DNA of 35,989 bases from Rubrivivax sp. (lineage in GTDB: Bacteria; Pseudomonadota; Gammaproteobacteria; Burkholderiales; Burkholderiaceae_C), in the NCBI GenBank assembly GCA_022843905.1, contig JALHMT010000058.1, positions 1 to 35,989 on the forward strand. Direction: 5' to 3'. A program made the position numbers and the translations under genes. The notes under the pieces were generated by a model. That model had not been told where the DNA came from. It saw nothing but the letters and a program-made list of their open reading frames with translations, and did no database searches. Shown here in pieces: positions 1 through 9,345 of the stretch (within the stretch, counting starts at the first letter, position 1; each line of letters begins with the position of its first letter).

Positions 1-1200
1 GTGGCCGGGGTCGCCCGACGCGCCGGCAAACTCGATGTCGCGAAGGCCCGCCAGGTGGGCATGAACGCGCCGGTTGTCCTCGGCCAGCGCCCTACGGACC
101 TGGGACGCGAAAGTGCTGGTGCCAGCTTCGCCGATGTCGTGGAGCAAGGCGCGGGCTTCGAGCACGCGATCGCGCCAGGGCTTGGACTCGTCGTGGAGCA
201 CCGACTTGGCTTTGAGGGCCTGCTGCAGGATCGTGCCGCTGCTGCGCGAGCGGCCTTTCTCGACCCGCTCGGCTGCGCGCCGAACCAGGTCCTGGCTGCG
301 CCGTGACGCCTGCAACAGCGCCATGTCGGTCAGTTCCAGCAACGTCACGTGCAGGAAGCAGGTGATCTCGACCGTCTGGCGCTGCCGCTCGATGCGCGCG
401 GTCATCGAAGGGCGGCGCATCTGAACGTGGGCGGCGTAGGCCTGCTGCTTGCTCAGCGCCACGCCGTCCAATGGCCAGACGTGCACGCCCAGTGCTTTCA
501 ACGCCCGGATCTTCTCCAGCGTCTCGGACATCGTGCTCGGCGAGTGGCGCTTGGGTGGCGTCTTGAGCCATTCAAGCCGGGTGCCTACGCCCCCGGACTG
601 CGTTGCGTAGCACCAGTCGATGGCCTTGAGGAGGGCTGCCTTGCCGACGCCGGCCTCGATCGTGGCTGCCATGGCCGCCTCGGTGGCGTCGAAGGCCTCG
701 CGCGCCAAGTCTGCAAGGCGGCGCGGCCCAGGGATGACGATGCGCCGTTCGTACAGCCACATGCGGGCGGTTTCGGCGAGATCGTCGGGATGCGCGGCCT
801 CGAGCGCGGAGATTGCCAGAACCTTTTGAAGTTGGTCGACACCAGCCGCATCCAGGTCTAGCAGGCCGAGGTAGGTGCGAGCCCATGCTTGATGTTCGTA
901 CAGCGTCTGGCGGCGAGCGTAGAGGGACCGCAGGCTGGCGATGCTCACGGCCGGGGTTTGAAACGCCTCACAGACGGCACGCAGCAGGGTCTTGGGCACC
1001 GACGCGAACCGGTCCATTGGGCGGCCGCTGGCCCGCAGGAACAGCATCTGAATGGCTGCCGCGACCCGGCGATCGTGGCGAAAGCGCCCTGCGACCGCAG
1101 CGATGTCGTCCGCGCTCATGCAGAAAGATTGCTGGACGTCGAATTCCGACAGCCTGGTGGGCAGGTTCTCCGCGCCAATGAAGCGCTTGGCGAAGGACAT
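1..1200 (-). CDS. Tn3-family transposase, N-terminal part (runs off the left edge)
   Basis: The leftward frame is open without a stop for 400 codons, from an ATG at 1200 to the window edge, so the catalytic DDE C-terminus lies outside. The N-terminus (LSEFDVQQSF, then an acidic stretch, RFRHDRRVAAAIQMLFLRASG, and VPKTLLRAVCEAF) follows the pattern of the DUF4158 DNA-binding domain that opens many Tn3-family transposases. The later YARRQTLYEHQAWA segment also fits. Family members are about 950-1000 residues, so roughly 40% is present. The enzyme would bind the transposon ends and carry out replicative transposition. No strong ribosome-binding site precedes the ATG. The gene points away from the helicase gene at 1266, so 1200-1346 should hold the right end of the transposon. 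I recognise the family from sequence pattern; no search was run. Confidence 0.85.
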   Translation of the reverse strand, partial: MSFAKRFIGAENLPTRLSEFDVQQSFCMSADDIAAVAGRFRHDRRVAAAIQMLFLRASGRPMDRFASVPKTLLRAVCEAFQTPAVSIASLRSLYARRQTLYEHQAWARTYLGLLDLDAAGVDQLQKVLAISALEAAHPDDLAETARMWLYERRIVIPGPRRLADLAREAFDATEAAMAATIEAGVGKAALLKAIDWCYATQSGGVGTRLEWLKTPPKRHSPSTMSETLEKIRALKALGVHVWPLDGVALSKQQAYAAHVQMRRPSMTARIERQRQTVEITCFLHVTLLELTDMALLQASRRSQDLVRRAAERVEKGRSRSSGTILQQALKAKSVLHDESKPWRDRVLEARALLHDIGEAGTSTFASQVRRALAEDNRRVHAHLAGLRDIEFAGASGDPGH

Positions 1201-1265
1201 GGTGACACCGTTCTGGCAGTCGAAACCGCCAATCTACCTGGGTCGGGCGCGGCGCGAGTCCCTAC

Positions 1266-4200
1266 ATGCCCAGGCGCCGCATCGGGCTGGCGACGGCCTG
1301 GTCAGCGGCCACCGTGTCAATTTGCTGGAAAGATACGATTACCCCCTTTCGGGATCGCCCGTCCGCCACGGACGGCACGTCGCTGCAGCGGGCGATCGTG
1401 GTGGCAGGCCTGGAGCGAAAGAGCGTGCTGGCAGTCCTTCCCACCGGAGGCGGCAAGTCGATCTGCTACCAGCTGCCCGCCCTGGTTCACTATCGCCGGG
1501 CTGGCCAGCTCACGGTGATCGTGTCGCCGCTGCAGTCGCTGATGAAGGACCAGGTCGACAACTTGGTGGCTGCCGGCGTGAACTGCGCGGTCACCATCAA
1601 TGGCCTGTTGACCCCCCTGGAGCGACGCGCTGCGCTCGACAAGATTCGGCTCGGAGACGCCGGCATCGTGCTCGTGTCGCCAGAGCAGTTCCGAAGCAGG
1701 ACGTTCGCCGATGCGATTCGCATGCGGGAGATCGCCACGTGGGTGTTCGATGAGGCCCACTGCCTATCGAAGTGGGGCCACGACTTCCGGACCGACTACC
1801 TCTATGTCTCGCGATTCATCCGGGAGCACTTCGCAGCACAGCGCGCGCCCATCGCGTGCTTCACCGCCACGGCCAAGCCGGACGTCATCGACGACCTGTG
1901 CGCGCACTTTCGTGAGGGTCTCGGATTCGAGCTGGAGCGGTTCCTCGGTGGCCACGAGCGCGAGAACCTGTCCTACGTCGTCGTCCCCGTGTCCAAAGCG
2001 CAGAAGGCCCAGCGCATCGTCGAGCTGCTGAAGCACGAGCTCAGGCACGGTGGGGCCGCGGTGGTGTTCTGCGCTACGCGCAAGACGGCACAGACGATGT
2101 CCGAGTTGGTCACTGCTGCGGGTACGGTCTGCGGCTGCTTTCATGGCGGGTTAGAGCCAGAGACCAAGAAGAGTGTCCAGCAACGTTTCATCGAGGGCGA
2201 ACTTCCGGTGATCGCGGCCACGAACGCATTTGGTATGGGAGTGGACAAGCCCGACATTCGCGTCGTGATCCATGCGGACATTCCAGGCTCGCTAGAGAAC
2301 TACCTCCAGGAAGCCGGCCGCGCCGGCCGGGACGGGGCACCCGCCCGCTGTGTACTGCTGTTCGATCAGGAGGACGTGGAGACCCAGTTTCGACTTTCAG
2401 CGTCGTCCAAGCTGACCAAGAAGGACTTCGACAGCCTGCTGAAAACCATCCGCAACCGGGTCCGGCGCCTGAAGAATGACGAGATCGTCGTGTCGGCAAA
2501 GGAGTTGCTGTCGGAGAGTGAGGGCACGACGATCGACATCGAATCGCGGGACGCGTCGACGAAGGTCACGACGGCGCTGGCCTGGCTGGAGCGCAGCGGG
2601 TTCCTGAAGCGCAACGAGAACAACAGCCGCGTGTTCCCGGCGAGCCTGCGGGTGCCTACGCTGGAGGAGGCACAGAGGCGCATCGCGGCAGCGGACCTGC
2701 CGGAGGCGACCCGGCAGCGCTACAACGCCGTGGCTGCAACCCTGTTCCGCAGCTTGAGCCCGGAAGGGGTCAGTACTGACGAGCTGATGCTGGATGCTGG
2801 CATCCCTGCCGATGAATGCTTTCGGATCCTGCACAAGCTCGAAGAGCTGGGCATCCTGGTCAACGACCTCGGCCTCACCGTCCGGTTGTCCAAGGCCGCC
2901 AATGGCAGTTCGAGCAGCACACTGCGCGATCTCGATCAGCTGGAGCGGGAACTGCTGGACCTGATGGCCGAGCTCGCGCCTGACGCCGATGTTGAAGGTG
3001 GCCAGCAGCACCTGACGATGCGGCCACTGTGCACGGAGTTGCGTCGGCGGCTGGAGGTCCCCGACGGTAGCCCGAAGGTCAGCCCTCAGATAGTTCGCAG
3101 CTGCCTCCGGTCTCTGGCAGACAGTTTCGGGACGGGGACCGAGAAGCGCAGCATGCTGCAGATCCAGAGCCACGGCCCGGACAGCCTGCGCGTCGTCTTG
3201 CACAGGCCCTGGCCGCAGATCCGGACCATCTGTGAGCGCCGGCGCGCCACCGCGCATGTGGTGCTGGCCAGGCTGCTGTCTGAACTGCCGGCAGGCTCGC
3301 GGGAATCGAGCCTGATTGTCGAATGCAAGGCCCGGGAACTGCTGGACGCCATCGATGCGGATCTGGACCTAAAGAGTACGTTGCGCGATCCGGCTGCTGC
3401 GCTGGAACATGCACTGTTGTACCTCCACGACAACCGGGTCCTGGAGCTCGACAAGGGTCGCTCGGTCTTCAGGTCGGCGATGACGATCCAGACCGATCCC
3501 GCCCAGACCAAGCGGCGCTTCAACAAGGAGGACTTTGCACCGCTGGAAGACTTCTACCGGGAGCGTACGCTGCAGACGCATGTGATGCATGAGTACGCCC
3601 GGCTGGGCGCTGAGAACGCGGCCAAGGCCGGTCTGCTGGTCAACGCCTACTTCACGCTGCCGCGGCGGCGCTTCCTGCGCGAATGGTTCAAGGGGCGTAG
3701 CGATCTCCTTGAGCTCGCGACGACCGACGTGTCGTTCCGCCGCATCGTCGACGACCTGCAGCACCCGGTTCAGCAGGGGCTCGTCGAGATGCCGGATCAA
3801 GGCAACCATCTGGTATTGGCCGGACCCGGTTCCGGCAAGACCCGGGTCATCGTTCACCGCATCGCCTACTTGCTCAGGGTTCGGCGGGTCGCAAGCGACC
3901 GCATCATTGCGTTGGCCTTCAACCGCAGCGCGGCTGTCGAACTGAGGCGGCGACTGATAGCACTGGTCGGTGACGATGCGAGGGGCGTAACCGTGCTGAC
4001 CTACCACGGCATGGCGCTGCGACTGACCGGAACCAGCCTGGCTGCCGCCGATCGGCGCGGAGGTGCGGTGGACTTCAGCCGGCTGCTGCAAGACGCGGTC
4101 GACCTGCTAGAAGGCAAGTCGGACACGATCGCCTCAGACGCAGACGACAGGCGTGACGCCCTGATGCAGGGCTACGAATACATCTTCGTCGACGAGTACC

Positions 4201-5618
4201 AGGACATCGACGAGCAGCAGTACAACCTGGTCAGCGCGCTCGCGGGCAGGCGCCAGGACGATCCTGACGCCAAGCTCAGCATCATGGCGGTGGGTGATGA
4301 TGACCAGAACATCTATAGCTTCAAGGGCGCCAACGTCGAGTTCATTCGGCGCTTCCAGGCCGACTACGAAGGAACCGTAACCTACCTTGTCGAGAACTTC
4401 CGCTCGACGCAGAACATCATCGCGGCTGCGAACCATGTGATCCAGCGTGGCGCCGACCGGATGAAGGTCGACCACCCGATCCGCATAAACACGATCCGGG
4501 AGGCCGAGCCTCCGGGCGGGCGCTGGGCGACTCTCGATGCCGAGCACAACGGCAAGGTGCGCCTAGTGACAGCGCCGGCCGATCCCAACCGGCAAGCCCA
4601 GGTGGTGTTCAGCGAGATCGCCCGCATTCGTTCCAGCGAACCGACCGTCTCGTGCGGACAGATCGCGGTGCTAGCGCGCACGCACCGGTCACTGGAGGCC
4701 CTACGGGCGTTGTGCGAGGTCGAGGGCGTGCGCTACGAAGTCCTCACGCGCGATAGTGCGGGCGCCCAGCTGCCGCTGATGCAATCGCGCGAAGGCTCGC
4801 GAATAGCCCACCTGCTGCGCTCTCGCCGATCGGCACTGATCTCTGCTGCGGCAGTGACAAGATGGCTTGACCGGCAGATCCGACGCGAACCCGGCAACAT
4901 CTACTGGCAAGACATCGCCGCGGCCGTCGGCGATTTCGCGGACGCTACCGCGACGCAGAAGCTGCCAGCCGCCGAGGTGCTGGATGCGTTGTACGAGGCT
5001 TCGGGTGACGCCCGCCGCAGCGGTCATGCCACAGCGTTAAAGCTGATGACCGCGCATGGCGCCAAGGGGCTGGAGTTCGGGCACGTCCTCGTAATGGACT
5101 GCGCGGACTGGCGATGGAGTGGGGAGGACGAGCGCCGGCTGCTGTATGTTGCAATGACACGCGCCCGGGAGACCTTGACCTTGATGCGCGCCGAGGGCGG
5201 GCGGAACCCTTACTTCATCGATCTCGGAACCGTCGACGGCGTAGTCGACCTGCTGCCAACGCAGCGGCCCGAACATCGTGCTGACATCAACCGGCGTTAC
5301 GTCAGCCTGGGCCCTGCCGATGTCGACATTGGCTTTGCTGGCCGCCATCGCCCCGAAGACCGGCTGCATGAGCGGATCGCTGGACTGTCACCCGGGGATA
5401 CAGTCATTGTGAGCGGCGGGCAGGTGACGACAAACGACCGTCAAGTGGTTGGCCGGCTCGCGAGCAAGACGGACTTGAAGACGAACGCCGCAGTGACCGG
5501 GAAGGTTTCGGGGGTGCTGGTCCGGACACGAGAGCAAACACCCGCCGAGTACCGCGCCAGTGTGAAGGTGGATAGATGGGAGACAGTTCTGATGGAACTC
5601 GTCTTGCCAGCCGAATGA
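1266..5618 (+). CDS. RecQ-UvrD fusion helicase, N-terminus apparently lost to a Tn3 insertion
   Basis: Two helicase engines share one polypeptide. The first is a RecQ-type SF2 module: Walker A PTGGGKS (K64), DEAH box at D162 followed by a RecQ-like aromatic loop (CLSKWGHDF), TATAKP, and QEAGRAGRDG near residue 350. The second, from about residue 835, is a UvrD/Rep-type SF1 module: GPGSGKT (K858), VDEYQD (D976), GDDDQNIYSFKGA, ENFRST, AHGAKGLEF near 1262 and YVAMTRARE near 1295. Such enzymes unwind DNA in the 3'-5' direction; fusions of this kind are known in defence and repair settings. The first 25 or so codons from 1266 do not look like a helicase and fall inside the probable transposon end. 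The native gene therefore probably began further left and the visible ATG is accidental. Both motors look intact, but whether the remnant is expressed is unknown. It converges on the helicase at 5746-9012, with no clear terminator between. Confidence 0.85.
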   Translation: MPRRRIGLATAWSAATVSICWKDTITPFRDRPSATDGTSLQRAIVVAGLERKSVLAVLPTGGGKSICYQLPALVHYRRAGQLTVIVSPLQSLMKDQVDNLVAAGVNCAVTINGLLTPLERRAALDKIRLGDAGIVLVSPEQFRSRTFADAIRMREIATWVFDEAHCLSKWGHDFRTDYLYVSRFIREHFAAQRAPIACFTATAKPDVIDDLCAHFREGLGFELERFLGGHERENLSYVVVPVSKAQKAQRIVELLKHELRHGGAAVVFCATRKTAQTMSELVTAAGTVCGCFHGGLEPETKKSVQQRFIEGELPVIAATNAFGMGVDKPDIRVVIHADIPGSLENYLQEAGRAGRDGAPARCVLLFDQEDVETQFRLSASSKLTKKDFDSLLKTIRNRVRRLKNDEIVVSAKELLSESEGTTIDIESRDASTKVTTALAWLERSGFLKRNENNSRVFPASLRVPTLEEAQRRIAAADLPEATRQRYNAVAATLFRSLSPEGVSTDELMLDAGIPADECFRILHKLEELGILVNDLGLTVRLSKAANGSSSSTLRDLDQLERELLDLMAELAPDADVEGGQQHLTMRPLCTELRRRLEVPDGSPKVSPQIVRSCLRSLADSFGTGTEKRSMLQIQSHGPDSLRVVLHRPWPQIRTICERRRATAHVVLARLLSELPAGSRESSLIVECKARELLDAIDADLDLKSTLRDPAAALEHALLYLHDNRVLELDKGRSVFRSAMTIQTDPAQTKRRFNKEDFAPLEDFYRERTLQTHVMHEYARLGAENAAKAGLLVNAYFTLPRRRFLREWFKGRSDLLELATTDVSFRRIVDDLQHPVQQGLVEMPDQGNHLVLAGPGSGKTRVIVHRIAYLLRVRRVASDRIIALAFNRSAAVELRRRLIALVGDDARGVTVLTYHGMALRLTGTSLAAADRRGGAVDFSRLLQDAVDLLEGKSDTIASDADDRRDALMQGYEYIFVDEYQDIDEQQYNLVSALAGRRQDDPDAKLSIMAVGDDDQNIYSFKGANVEFIRRFQADYEGTVTYLVENFRSTQNIIAAANHVIQRGADRMKVDHPIRINTIREAEPPGGRWATLDAEHNGKVRLVTAPADPNRQAQVVFSEIARIRSSEPTVSCGQIAVLARTHRSLEALRALCEVEGVRYEVLTRDSAGAQLPLMQSREGSRIAHLLRSRRSALISAAAVTRWLDRQIRREPGNIYWQDIAAAVGDFADATATQKLPAAEVLDALYEASGDARRSGHATALKLMTAHGAKGLEFGHVLVMDCADWRWSGEDERRLLYVAMTRARETLTLMRAEGGRNPYFIDLGTVDGVVDLLPTQRPEHRADINRRYVSLGPADVDIGFAGRHRPEDRLHERIAGLSPGDTVIVSGGQVTTNDRQVVGRLASKTDLKTNAAVTGKVSGVLVRTREQTPAEYRASVKVDRWETVLMELVLPAE
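1309..1346 (-). repeat. candidate right terminal inverted repeat of the Tn3-family element
   Basis: Read leftward, this 38-base stretch starts with five G residues and lies about 110 bp upstream of the transposase start. Tn3-family ends are typically about 38 bp and begin GGGG. Immediately to its right the helicase frame becomes recognisable (FRDRPS). The matching left end is outside the window, so this rests on position, length and the G-run only. Confidence 0.4.
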
Positions 5619-5745
5619 CGTTTTCTGTTCAGGCGAAACTGCACCTCCGGTCAGGCTATGCGCACAGTGGGAAAGCACTACCGAACGCGATGAGACATAG
5701 CGCCTGAGGCGAACTGAAGCGACCATCAGATATCGATGCCCGCTC

Positions 5746-8700
5746 TCAGCTGCAATACACCTTGAGTGGGACTTGGTAGGTCTCGGACAGAAAGCGCTCC
5801 GTCACGCCCAGGAGAGCCAGTTGGTGCTCGGCCGACGCGACCTTGGATAGGCCCGGCTGCACGATGTACACGCGCAAGGCAACAGCGCAACTTCGGCTCA
5901 GGTCGCGAACCTGCGCCAGGCGGTCTTTCGAGCCGACTTCGAGGCGGCTGGCCCGGCCGCTCTCCACTCGATCCGCCTCCCGCTTCAGTAAGTGAACGAA
6001 GAGGTCGGTTCGGCGGTCCTTGTTGTGAAGCCACATTACGCTGCGCTGTGCCTGCCCGCACACGACGTACATGTCGTCGATCCGCGCGCCTGGCGTGTCC
6101 CCACCGGAATACTTGCAATGGTAGAGGTCGACGGTGATCAACCGGGGATGGGTCTGGCTATCCAAGCTGATGCCGACGATGTCGGCCGCCTCGCCAGCAC
6201 CGTCGTCGTCCATCAGGATCTCGTGCCTATTCTCCGCCCTGATGTGCTCCATCGCCCGATACTGCACAGAGTCCTTGCGCCGCTCCTCGCGCTGGGATTC
6301 TTTCTTGATATCGGTGCCCGTCCAGTCGATCGCCTCCAGCCGATCGCGGTCGTACAGCGGCGCGGCCGAGCGCAGTTCAACGTGGGTGCTGCCCTCCAGC
6401 TTCGAGCCATCGGCGAACCAGATCGTGGGCGGGTTGTCGGTCAGGTAGTCACAGAGGTCGTAAGTCGCTCCTCGTCGAATCGTCGCTCTGGCATCCCCTT
6501 CGTAGACGAAGACAAAGTCCGGCGCATTGCCACGCTTCACGAAGTCCAACCGAACCCGGACCTCCTTTCTCTCGCAGAACACCCGCAAGACCAGGGGGCC
6601 GTTGGCGCTGCAATCGCGCAGCTCTATGCTTGTATTGGTCAGATGCTCGTCGATGGTGTGAGCGAACGAGATCGTCGTTGCGGACTCTATGACGTCCAGC
6701 AACTCGACCGGCCAATCGACACCGACCGGCACCACAGCTGGCCTCGCGCTCACGAGCTTCGGGATCAGCGTTCCCTTGAGGACTTCTTCGGGGTCGATGC
6801 TGTCGTCGGCGAGCTTTGCCCCGATACGCCTACACCAAGCTGCGAACTCGTTGACCCGCAATCGCAGCGTTGCCCAGACGCGACCGCGCTTGCCGGCACC
6901 GATCGATGTCTGCCCTCCGTTCTCGAAGCCGAAGCCAGCCAGGACGGCCTTGGTAGTAGTCCCAAGGGTCACATCGGTGAGCCTGGCGCCAACATCGGGA
7001 CCCATACGCCCGGTGTACCGGACCTGGCGACCGAACTGTTCGTCCAGGCCGACGTTCATCAGCATCAGCCGATTGATTTTCGCGAGCACTCGGAAAACAT
7101 GGGGCGCCTTGATGAGCTCGACATCCTCGCCGCATAGGGCACGGGCAAAGTCGGAATACGTACCTGTGTTTGTGGAGCCGTGGATGTAGAGCAGCGATTG
7201 CTGTTCATCCCAGATTGCAATGCACAGCTCCCAGACGAGCCCCTCGACGGCGGGAACGTCCGTCCAGGGCACCCCTTGTCTCTTTGCAGCGATGATGATC
7301 AACATCCGCTCCTTTGCATTCAGGATCGGATAGATCTCCTCGCCTTCCTTTAGACCTGGGAAAGCCACCTTGTGTTCGGAAGGTTTCCACTGGGAGCAGT
7401 GCGTGCGATAGACCACCATACTCGCGGCGGGCCGGATCTCGTTCATCGGAATCCGGTCTAAGTGACCGACGAAGCCACCCATGAACTTCTGCGCCTCTAG
7501 CTCCTGCCCGATCGCACCTTCGCTGAGGTCCGGCAGCAGCAGGTTCCAGTCGGGATCCTGGGTATAGAGCGCACGGAGCTCATCGCGCAGGTTCAGGTCT
7601 GCGATGTTGGCGATGAACACGGGATCGCCGAGATCGGACCTGGCGCGCGTGAAGCGCCCGGCCAGTTGCAGCGTGACCGCCAGGCTCTTGCGCAGGTCGT
7701 GGAACGCGGCAATCTTCAGCTCCGGCATATCGAAGCCTTCTCCCAGCATATCGACGCACACGACGATGCGCGACTTGCCTTGGTCGAGCTGGCTGCGAGC
7801 GGCCTGAGCGTCCGCCTTCTTCATGCCACTGTGGAGCATGACCGGGTTGAATTCGCCAAGCTCTTCGTAGATCTTCAGGACCTGTGCGGCGCGAATCTGC
7901 GAGGACACCCGCGCCATCGCGACATGCAGCCCAGTAGCGTCTGCGCGAAGTTCCTCGACTACTTTGGCCGCGATATCGCGATCGGCCCTAGCACTGTTAA
8001 ATGAGTAGACCGAGCTGAACCTGATCTGCCGGAAGTAGCCATCGCGCTGCGCCTGCCGCATCGGGTAGACGTAGATGATCTCGCCGTCCAAGGGCACGCC
8101 GTCCTCGCGGAAGGGCGTCGCGGTGAACTGCAGGATCGGCCGCTTGTGTGCTTTGAAGACCCTCTTGAACTCCTTCCATGTCGGCGCCTCGGCGTGGTGA
8201 GCCTCGTCGATAAAGAGATGGGTACAGACCTCAGCCATCCTCGCCTGCACTTCGTCGCTGCACCCACCGGCCAGCGCGCTGGTAGTCACGACGACGTTGC
8301 AGCGCTTGAACAGGTCGTCGACTTCGCCCACGGTTGTGGGACGGCGCTCCAGTATCCCGACGATGGGCCGCAGCACGCCCGCGCCAAGCAAGACGGAACG
8401 CGGATCCTTGAGGATGCCCAGCGAATAGAACTTGAGCGCCAACTGGGTTCGCAACGCGTCGGTGGGCACGACCACCATCACTCGTGTGCAACGCGCTGAT
8501 ATCAGCGCCGCCAACATCGTCTCGGTCTTGCCCGTCCCCGTCGGCATGACGATGGTGGCCACGTCATCCTTGGTCGTCCAGTGGGCATGGATGGCATGGA
8601 GCGCACCGAGCTGAGGCCGGCGAAGGCCGACCTGCCCTTCGTACAGCTGGCCTTCGCCAATGAAATTGAACGCGGCGAACCAAGTGTCGCGCGCTTGCGC

Positions 8701-9012
8701 TGGACTCAGGACGCTATCGACATCCGGGTGATAGATCCACTTGCTCCCGCTCAGGTCCGCGTCCGATGCGCCGCCGGCCAAATCACCGAGCAGCACGGGT
8801 CCATCGCTGGGCATCTGGTCCCGCGTGGGTGCCTTAGCGAAGACATAGAGGACACGCCCCTCGCGAAGCGTTAGCTTCCAGCCCGTCCGCGAGGGCAGGA
8901 CGAACCTCGTCAATTCGCCTTGAACGGTCTCTGAGTCATGAAGAAGTTGGCCGATGACCCCCTTCGGGGTCTTGGCATCGACGCCCTTGACGGACGGTAC
9001 GGTCAGTCGCAT
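5746..9012 (-). CDS. DEAH-box SF2 helicase with a PD-(D/E)xK-like C-terminal region
   Basis: The protein is 1088 residues. The helicase core resembles type I/III restriction translocases: PTGTGKT (K162), IDEAHH (D269), FTATPF near 297, GEGFDMP near 428 and LAGRFTRAR near 450. The last 130 residues contain ADIVGI and then DLYHCKYS (D962-K967), followed by a VCGQAQRSV segment, a spacing that suggests a PD-(D/E)xK nuclease fold. It would be a single-chain helicase-nuclease acting on DNA. I cannot assign it to a named defence system; HamB of Hachiman is a helicase of comparable size, but no DUF1837 HamA partner is visible. I chose the ATG at 9012 over an in-frame TTG at 9036 because GGGAGGG lies six bases upstream of it. 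Two tiny genes precede it on the same strand, and the gap of 102 bases to the nearer one allows co-transcription. Confidence 0.85.
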   Translation of the reverse strand: MRLTVPSVKGVDAKTPKGVIGQLLHDSETVQGELTRFVLPSRTGWKLTLREGRVLYVFAKAPTRDQMPSDGPVLLGDLAGGASDADLSGSKWIYHPDVDSVLSPAQARDTWFAAFNFIGEGQLYEGQVGLRRPQLGALHAIHAHWTTKDDVATIVMPTGTGKTETMLAALISARCTRVMVVVPTDALRTQLALKFYSLGILKDPRSVLLGAGVLRPIVGILERRPTTVGEVDDLFKRCNVVVTTSALAGGCSDEVQARMAEVCTHLFIDEAHHAEAPTWKEFKRVFKAHKRPILQFTATPFREDGVPLDGEIIYVYPMRQAQRDGYFRQIRFSSVYSFNSARADRDIAAKVVEELRADATGLHVAMARVSSQIRAAQVLKIYEELGEFNPVMLHSGMKKADAQAARSQLDQGKSRIVVCVDMLGEGFDMPELKIAAFHDLRKSLAVTLQLAGRFTRARSDLGDPVFIANIADLNLRDELRALYTQDPDWNLLLPDLSEGAIGQELEAQKFMGGFVGHLDRIPMNEIRPAASMVVYRTHCSQWKPSEHKVAFPGLKEGEEIYPILNAKERMLIIIAAKRQGVPWTDVPAVEGLVWELCIAIWDEQQSLLYIHGSTNTGTYSDFARALCGEDVELIKAPHVFRVLAKINRLMLMNVGLDEQFGRQVRYTGRMGPDVGARLTDVTLGTTTKAVLAGFGFENGGQTSIGAGKRGRVWATLRLRVNEFAAWCRRIGAKLADDSIDPEEVLKGTLIPKLVSARPAVVPVGVDWPVELLDVIESATTISFAHTIDEHLTNTSIELRDCSANGPLVLRVFCERKEVRVRLDFVKRGNAPDFVFVYEGDARATIRRGATYDLCDYLTDNPPTIWFADGSKLEGSTHVELRSAAPLYDRDRLEAIDWTGTDIKKESQREERRKDSVQYRAMEHIRAENRHEILMDDDGAGEAADIVGISLDSQTHPRLITVDLYHCKYSGGDTPGARIDDMYVVCGQAQRSVMWLHNKDRRTDLFVHLLKREADRVESGRASRLEVGSKDRLAQVRDLSRSCAVALRVYIVQPGLSKVASAEHQLALLGVTERFLSETYQVPLKVYCS

Positions 9013-9016
9013 CTGT

Positions 9017-9023
9017 CCCTCCC
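9017..9023 (-). promoter_or_regulatory. ribosome-binding site deciding the start of the 1088-residue helicase
   Basis: GGGAGGG on the minus strand sits four bases before the ATG at 9012. It lies inside the coding stretch if the upstream TTG were used, which argues for the ATG. Confidence 0.75.
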
Positions 9024-9114
9024 GAGGGCTCGGCAAACCTGTATGCGTCAGGCGAAGTTATCCAGCGGTAGTGAGATGACTTCACCGGACGCATACAGAA
9101 AGGTTTCGTTGGGA

Positions 9115-9270
9115 TCAACGGACCTTGGGCTTCGCGCTCGGCCGTTGGGTCAGCGCGGAGGCGGCTACAGATTTCACAGCAGCCGGGGTCTTGGGGTTAC
9201 TCAAGAGCTTCGATGCCTTTGAGGCAACGCGAGCAGACGTTTGCTCGTTGGAGGGCTTCTTGTTTGCCAT
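9115..9270 (-). CDS. small basic protein, 51 residues, function unknown
   Basis: This short frame has an ATG at 9270 preceded by an AAAGG ribosome-binding site. It encodes a 51-residue Ala/Ser/Lys-rich protein beginning MANKKPSNEQTSARVASKAS and containing NPKTPAAVKSVAASALTQ. The composition is hydrophilic, with no membrane segment or signal peptide, and the predicted fold is helical. The pattern resembles a small conserved family in proteobacteria that has no known role; I give no function. The frame ends in TGA about 100 bases before the helicase-nuclease gene on the same strand and follows another tiny gene, so the three may share a transcript. A conserved-looking frame with a good ribosome-binding site argues against a chance ORF. 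Confidence 0.65.
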   Translation of the reverse strand: MANKKPSNEQTSARVASKASKLLSNPKTPAAVKSVAASALTQRPSAKPKVR

Positions 9271-9304
9271 AGTGAATACCTTTCAAGCTTCAGTGCGACT
9301 AGGT

Positions 9305-9337
9305 AGCAGGTGCCCTGCGCAACGCCGGGCACCTGCT
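9305..9337. other. strong hairpin between two tiny genes
   Basis: AGCAGGTGCCC (9305-9315) and GGGCACCTGCT (9327-9337) are perfect 11-base arms around an 11-base loop. There is no T-tract on either side, so it is not a typical terminator. Its place between the small genes suggests RNA processing, attenuation or mRNA stabilisation. Confidence 0.6.
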
Positions 9338-9345
9338 GGGACGGG

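Noticed and set aside
5618..5640. CGTTTTCTG stretch resembling the inner part of a Tn21-type end
   Set aside because: Only nine bases agree, the terminal GGGG is missing and no transposon gene adjoins it.
5992..7137. Long rightward open frame opposite the DEAH helicase
   Set aside because: It lies wholly inside the helicase-nuclease gene on the other strand, shows no motif, and such shadows are expected in GC-rich DNA.
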